Part shown: piece after piece, positions 60,221 to 64,000 of the stretch
Layout: each line of letters begins with the position of its first letter
Numbering within the stretch: position 1 is the stretch's first letter
NCBI GenBank assembly: GCA_964418585.1
Contig: CAYQMG010000067.1
Location: 1 to 64,000, forward strand
Direction of reading: 5' to 3'
Length of the DNA: 64,000 bases
Source of the DNA: JAJRTE01 sp964418585
GTDB taxonomy: Bacteria; Myxococcota_A; UBA796; JAJRTE01
Translations under genes and position numbers: made by a program
Notes under the pieces: model-generated
Told to the model about the DNA's origin: nothing
Databases searched by the model: none
The model's input: the letters and a program-made list of their open reading frames with translations, nothing else

Positions 60221-60660
60221 CCCCTCCGAACCGTGCCGATGGCCGGGTAGACGCGAAACCGGTGCACTTGCCGCCTGGTGGTCACCACCACCACCTCCAC
60301 CGGTCCGGGTTCGTTCGTCCCCCCTCGAGGATTGAAGGTCAACGTCCCGGTCGGTGTGTCGATGGCAACCTGGGCGATGGTGGGTCCCAGCACGAAGCTG
60401 GTGACTGCAGCATCTCCCGCTCGAGCCACCATGGCCGAGCCGGTCACGCTGAGGGTGACGTCCCTGGCCAGATTCCGCGCCAGCGAACGGGTCTCGAGGA
60501 GGTGCTCCTGGATGTCCCGAACGTCGCGCGTTTCTCGAGTCGACGTCAGCACACCCTGAAGGCTCGACAGGCCCATGCCCGCCACAACCGCCAGCAGGCC
60601 CAGGGTCAGCGTCAGCTCGATCAACGTGACGCCGCTCGATCGTCCTTTGCCCACGGCCAT
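60217..60660 (-). CDS. FimT/GspH-like minor prepilin (147 aa)
   Basis: ATG 60660 with GGGGGAG 8 nt upstream; the frame is open further but only shadow sequence precedes. The prepilin site is GRSSG followed by VTLIELTLTLGLLAVVAGMG; Val replaces the usual Phe at +1 and Glu +5 is kept. The C-terminal half has FimT/GspH-like strands (IDTPTGTLTFNPRGGTNEPG). First gene of the operon. Confidence 0.83.
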   Translation of the reverse strand: MAVGKGRSSGVTLIELTLTLGLLAVVAGMGLSSLQGVLTSTRETRDVRDIQEHLLETRSLARNLARDVTLSVTGSAMVARAGDAAVTSFVLGPTIAQVAIDTPTGTLTFNPRGGTNEPGPVEVVVVTTRRQVHRFRVYPAIGTVRRG

Positions 60661-61078
60661 CGCGTTTTCTCCCCCATTGCCCGGTGCCGTGTGCCCCTTC
60701 GTTGCTTCCATCCCACCCGGGGCGCGCGCACGGGTCGGCCCGGCCGGCCGCCACAACGAAGGCCTTCACTCAGGCACCAGGAATCTTTTCAGAAGCTCAA
60801 CAGGTAATTTCGCCGGCGTCAGGCCCGGTACACCGGCGTCCAGGGCTGCAAGAACGGGGAAATCGAACGGGAGACATCGCAGCCGGCATGAGTAGGAGCC
60901 GGCACCCGGAACCGCCATCGCAGGTCGCGCGCGCATCCACCACTGCAGGAGGCAGTCGCCTGCCCTACTGGAAGTCGGATCAACCAGGAGAAAACTGAAG
61001 GGATACTGCGGAGTGTTCACACCGCCAGGCTCGAGGCTCGAAAGTCCGGCGCCAAGAAACGCTCCCGGGGGGCGCTGG
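60661..61078. other. Intergenic region upstream of the prepilin operon
   Basis: About 420 bases between engB and the fimT-like gene. It contains a 9-bp perfect inverted repeat (60696-60762) in the presumed leader of the operon. A minus-strand open frame at 60766-61020 has no ribosome site and is not accepted. No clear promoter was found. Confidence 0.5.
60696..60762 (-). repeat. Inverted repeat with 9-bp arms in the prepilin operon leader
   Basis: CCTTCGTTG (60696-60704) pairs with CAACGAAGG (60754-60762) around a very GC-rich 49-nt loop. It ends about 35 nt before the ATG at 60660 of the first prepilin gene, so the mRNA leader could fold over or near the ribosome site. Confidence 0.5.
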
Positions 61079-61738
61079 TCACGTCCCAGAATCTTCCTTC
61101 CTGCGTCGGTTCTCCTCCTGCCTGCGAATCCGAACCTGCTTCATGCGCGCTGCACCCGCCTCCATCACCTTGCGAATGGCCTCCCACAGTTCCTGTCGCC
61201 CCGCCCGGGTCACGGCTGAGAAGCGGATGATCTGCGACGATCCCACCCCCAGCCCTTTGGCCAATCGACTCACCTGCCGATCCACCTTCTGGCGCGACAG
61301 CTTGTCCACCTTGGTGGCCACCACCAGCACGGGAATGTCGTGGGCATCCAGGAACGCCTTCAGTTGTTGATCCGATTCCATCGGATCTCGGCGAACGTCC
61401 ACAATCAGCACCACCGCCTGAAGGGCCGGACGATCGAGCAGGTAGGATTCCACCAGACGCTTCCAGGACGCCTTGACCGCCTTCGGCACGCGTGCGAACC
61501 CGTATCCAGGCAGGTCGACGAACATCCAATCTCGATTTACAAGAAAGAAGTTGATACTCTGGGTGCGCCCCGGCGTCGAGCTGACTCGAGCAAGTTGGCG
61601 TTGCCCGGTCAGGCTGTTGATGAGCGAGGACTTGCCCACGTTCGAGCGGCCGGCAAAAGCGATCTCGGGCAGGTCCAGGTCGGGGAACTGCTCGGGCTTG
61701 ATGGCAGCCCGGAGGAACTTGGTGCGAAGCGTGTGCAT
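61079..61738 (-). CDS. engB: Ribosome biogenesis GTP-binding protein EngB (YsxC/YihA, 219 aa)
   Basis: TrmE-Era-EngA-EngB-Septin class GTPase. Visible motifs are G1 GRSNVGKSSLIN, G2/switch I SSTPGRTQSINFF, G3 FVDLPGYGFARVP, G4 VVATKVDKLSRQ and G5 RFSAVTRAG. It helps assemble the 50S subunit and is usually essential. The C-terminal 20 residues are very basic (RIRRQEENRRRKEDSGT). Length is normal. It lies about 70 nt downstream of the GT-C-like gene on the same strand. Confidence 0.95.
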   Translation of the reverse strand: MHTLRTKFLRAAIKPEQFPDLDLPEIAFAGRSNVGKSSLINSLTGQRQLARVSSTPGRTQSINFFLVNRDWMFVDLPGYGFARVPKAVKASWKRLVESYLLDRPALQAVVLIVDVRRDPMESDQQLKAFLDAHDIPVLVVATKVDKLSRQKVDRQVSRLAKGLGVGSSQIIRFSAVTRAGRQELWEAIRKVMEAGAARMKQVRIRRQEENRRRKEDSGT

Positions 61739-61809
61739 GGGGTTTGATTACGAATTCCCGAAGCAGGTGTCAAGTGCCAACGTTCAGGCGATGGCCGGCG
61801 CTGTCGGGC

Positions 61810-63462
61810 CTACTGGGTGGCTGAGGGAGGTTCGGCGCCGGGGATGTCCTCTGTCCGGTCCCGGGTGGTGGAAGGGGTCACGAATTCGAGGAGGGCGGTG
61901 CGGGCGGGTTCCGGAGGCGACTGGCGCAGGAGTTGCACTGCGAGCGTCTGGGCGGTATCGTGGCGGCCGTCTTCCTGCAGGAGTCGGGCCAGGTGGATTC
62001 CGATGTCGTAGTAGGTTGAGGTCCCGCCCCCCAGTCCTTCCTGGAGGGCTCGAGACCAGACCTGTTGGGCACCTTTCCGGTCTCCGTCGTGGAGGCGGGC
62101 GAGTCCCAGGTTCTTGGCGGTGAGCGGGTGCCGGAGGCCGTGCCGGGCCACCTCGGATTCCCAGAGTGTGCGGTCGGAAGCCCAGTCTGGTATTCTTCGT
62201 GACGTGGTCACGGCACTGGCCACCACCAGGGTTGCGAGGAGTGCGGTGTAGAGCCGTTGAACCGGGCGGGCGGCCGGGATGGCTCGATGGGTGGCGGAGG
62301 CTGCGTCCTGGTGGAGCAAACCGGCGATTGCGACCGCCACGCCAGCCAGGGGCACGTACCAGAACCGGTCGGCCACGGGAGACGGTGCGGAGAGTGGGAT
62401 CAGGTTGAGCACCGGGGCCAGGCCAAGGGTGATCCAGGCGAGGCCGAAGGCGACTGTGGGTCGTTGATTCCAGGTTCGGGCCACGAGTGTGGGAAGGGCG
62501 AGGAGGCAGAGGACGCCGGCCCAGAACAGCAGGGAGGTGGGAGGTGCCAGTGCGCGCGTGGCCGGGAGAGCCGATGGGTTCCACGGCCACAGAAGCAAGA
62601 AGAGGTAGTGACCCGCCGAGGTTGCGGCTCTGAGGAGGGGCAGCCAGAATGGGTCGGCAGCGCCCGGAACAGACACCGCGTCCGGTCCCAGGGAGACGAC
62701 GCGCACCGCGAATCCAACTGCTGCCGCCCCCACGATGGGGCACCATCGCCCCAGGCCGCCTCGAGCCTTTTCTGACGCTCGACCCGGAGCTTCCGGGGCG
62801 TCCAGTCCCTTGGCCTCTGCGGCCCGGGAGGGAGCGCTCGACCCGGGAAGCAGGGCCTGGAGGGCCAGGAGGGGCAGGAATATCCACCCCACCTCCTTGG
62901 ACCCGATGGAAAGGAGCAGAAGTCCGCCTGCGGCCATGGCCCATCGATCGCAACGCCGGGCCCGGGCATGGACCGTGAGAGCCGCAAGCCCGAACAGGCA
63001 GGCCAGAAGATCCGTGCGACCGGAAATCCAGGCCACCGGCTCTACCTGGAGAGGCAGGAGGGCGAACAGAAGTGCGGCGAGTGCGGCGGTACAGGTGGCT
63101 CCGGCCCGCTCGATGAGCAGCCGAAGCAGGAGCCAGACGTTGAACAGGTGACAGAGCAGGTTGAACAGATGGAACCAGACGGGACTGTTTCCGTGGACGG
63201 CCTGTTGGAGCTGGAGCGAGAGTGCGGTCACGGGCCGCGCATACCGGACCACCGCCTCGGTCAAGGTCAGTTCAGCCCAGTAGGGGGAAAGGAGAGATCG
63301 AAAATCCAGCCCCGTACCGGCTCGAGTCGCCTCGGACAGGAGCAGGTGGTCGTCCCAGACGAATCCGAGGCGCAAGGCAGGCCAGAAGACCAGCCCCGTG
63401 ACTCCCAGAACGAGAGCTGTCGTGCCTCCCCGTTCCCACAGGTCACGATGGCTCGGCTGCAT
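61810..63462 (-). CDS. TMTC/GT-C-like multi-pass membrane protein with TPR-like C-terminus (550 aa)
   Basis: About ten hydrophobic helices in the first 400 residues. The first loop carries FVWDDHLLLSEATR, the Asp pair typical of GT-C dolichyl- or polyprenyl-phosphate-dependent mannosyltransferases (TMTC/DUF1736 type), followed by RYARPVTALSLQLQQAVHGN and WISGRTDLLACLFGLAALT. The C-terminus has two TPR-like units (PLTAKNLGLARLHDGDRKGA; YYDIGIHLARLLQEDGRHDT). It may glycosylate exported proteins at the inner membrane; substrate unknown. Third codon positions are C-rich, unlike lpxD. Confidence 0.75.
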   Translation of the reverse strand: MQPSHRDLWERGGTTALVLGVTGLVFWPALRLGFVWDDHLLLSEATRAGTGLDFRSLLSPYWAELTLTEAVVRYARPVTALSLQLQQAVHGNSPVWFHLFNLLCHLFNVWLLLRLLIERAGATCTAALAALLFALLPLQVEPVAWISGRTDLLACLFGLAALTVHARARRCDRWAMAAGGLLLLSIGSKEVGWIFLPLLALQALLPGSSAPSRAAEAKGLDAPEAPGRASEKARGGLGRWCPIVGAAAVGFAVRVVSLGPDAVSVPGAADPFWLPLLRAATSAGHYLFLLLWPWNPSALPATRALAPPTSLLFWAGVLCLLALPTLVARTWNQRPTVAFGLAWITLGLAPVLNLIPLSAPSPVADRFWYVPLAGVAVAIAGLLHQDAASATHRAIPAARPVQRLYTALLATLVVASAVTTSRRIPDWASDRTLWESEVARHGLRHPLTAKNLGLARLHDGDRKGAQQVWSRALQEGLGGGTSTYYDIGIHLARLLQEDGRHDTAQTLAVQLLRQSPPEPARTALLEFVTPSTTRDRTEDIPGAEPPSATQ

Positions 63463-63515
63463 TCCCGGTCACCACGATTTTTCGAGAACAAGGGGCCTGG
63501 ACCGTCGCCAGGTTG

Positions 63516-64000
63516 CTACGCCTCTTTCTCGGTTTCGTCCTCGCCCAGTTCCCAGGGCGTCCGGACCTTGTCCGTGCTGTTGGTGGCCACCAGGCCGGCT
63601 CGAATGAGCTGGTAGTCGGTCTTTTCCACCTTCTCGCCCCCGCGCATGATCCGCACGAGTTGCTCATCCGCACGGTTCAACTGAAACCATAGCGCAGACA
63701 GCAGTGCCTCCCGCCAGCGGCGTCCCGCCCGGCCGCGCAAGCGAATGTGGGAACGACCGTCCATTTCGTAGACCCACGAGGCCGTGTCTGGCGCCGAGGC
63801 GCAGGTTGCGTTGCGACGCTCTCGAAGCAGCAAGGACCCGGTGCCGAACAAGGAGCCCGGAAACAGGTCCGCCAGCGGCTCGGCCTTGCCAACCCCCACG
63901 CTCCGCGTGACCTGGATACACCCATCCGCCACCACGAAAACACTGTCCCCGGCTTCTCCTTCCTGGAAAATCGGCTCCCCAGGCTCCAGATGTTTCGGGA
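63516..64000 (-). CDS. Cyclic nucleotide-binding domain protein, 5' end outside window
   Basis: The minus-strand frame is open from the window edge to a stop at 63516-63518. It starts inside a cNMP-binding barrel: HLEPGEPIFQEGEAGDSVFV, VADGCIQVTRSV, then the phosphate-cassette area DLFPGSLFGTGSLLLRERR and ATCASAPDTASWVYEMDGRS. The expected Gly-Glu and Arg pair of a true cAMP pocket is not obvious (LFGTGSL where FGE is usual), so ligand binding is uncertain. The rest is a helical tail without a helix-turn-helix, so it is not a normal Crp-type regulator. The N-terminal domain is unknown. Confidence 0.75.
   Translation of the reverse strand, partial: PKHLEPGEPIFQEGEAGDSVFVVADGCIQVTRSVGVGKAEPLADLFPGSLFGTGSLLLRERRNATCASAPDTASWVYEMDGRSHIRLRGRAGRRWREALLSALWFQLNRADEQLVRIMRGGEKVEKTDYQLIRAGLVATNSTDKVRTPWELGEDETEKEA

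Noticed and set aside
60766..61020. 84-codon minus-strand frame between engB and the prepilin operon
   Set aside because: GTG start without a ribosome site, no homology pattern; treated as non-coding.
1..64000. tRNA, rRNA, CRISPR, IS element or attachment site
   Set aside because: All gaps over 200 bases were read on both strands; no cloverleaf, spacer-repeat series, transposase of IS type or flanking direct repeats was recognised. A covariance-model search could still find small RNAs.

Overview
The window is GC-rich, densely coded DNA from a Gram-negative bacterium. The gene set fits a deltaproteobacterial lineage (Myxococcota, Bradymonadota or a relative). Pointers are lipid A and phospholipid genes (lpxD, an LpxC-like gene, plsB), type IV pilus genes (pilT and a minor-prepilin operon), many lipoproteins with FG-GAP, MopE-like, thrombospondin-3 or vWA modules, and DUF4388, HD-GYP, HEAT, FHA and protein-kinase-like proteins. 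The phylum is an inference. No rRNA, tRNA, CRISPR array, IS element or prophage was recognised.

Layout. 1-740: partial Rpn/PD-(D/E)XK nuclease. 1071-4936: two translationally coupled FG-GAP/MopE-like lipoproteins. 5385-10158: receiver-like/DUF4388/J-domain/TPR protein, small DUF4177-like protein, polA. 10185-13767: ECF sigma factor, membrane anti-sigma factor, secreted protein, lytic transglycosylase lipoprotein, HAD phosphatase. 13795-17716 (minus): pilT then alaS. 18010-24213: Fe-S assembly operon, Rrf2 regulator-sufB-sufC-sufD-sufS-sufU-sufT. 24579-29551: M4-type metallopeptidase lipoprotein and an amidase. 29564-32535 (minus): HEAT protein coupled to a catalytically degenerate HD-GYP protein. 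32936-34991: divergent sigma-like protein plus a zinc-finger/FHA protein. 35066-39180: plsB and lpxD, divergent. 39307-42845: AlbA_2-type ATP-binding protein, sirtuin, LpxC-like pseudoenzyme. 43007-50661: envelope proteins, HEAT-cyclophilin lipoprotein, hibernation factor, glycosyltransferase, membrane protein. 50791-53757: tail-anchored pseudokinase and rlmE, overlapping at their 3' ends. 53948-55960: thrombospondin-3/vWA lipoprotein. 56208-60660 (minus): minor prepilins. 61079-64000 (minus): engB, GT-C-like TPR membrane protein, partial cyclic-nucleotide-binding protein.

The suf genes form a complete SufBCD scaffold with desulfurase, SufU and SufT under a probable Fe-S-sensing Rrf2 repressor. 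PilT (retraction ATPase) and the prepilin operon belong to the same pilus machine although 39 kb apart. The sigma/anti-sigma cassette is linked to envelope proteins and a peptidoglycan lytic enzyme, suggesting envelope-stress control.

The strongest unusual signals are four. The palindrome CTCGAG is heavily over-represented and imposes CT-ending plus CGA (Arg) codons in coding frames. Several proteins keep a fold but have lost catalytic residues (LpxC-like, kinase-like, HD-GYP-like, PolI proofreading domain). A compact sigma-like plus zf-HC2/FHA pair looks like an unconventional transcription switch. Synonymous codon use shifts abruptly to G/T-ending codons in patches, most extreme in lpxD. 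All coordinates and counts were read by eye.
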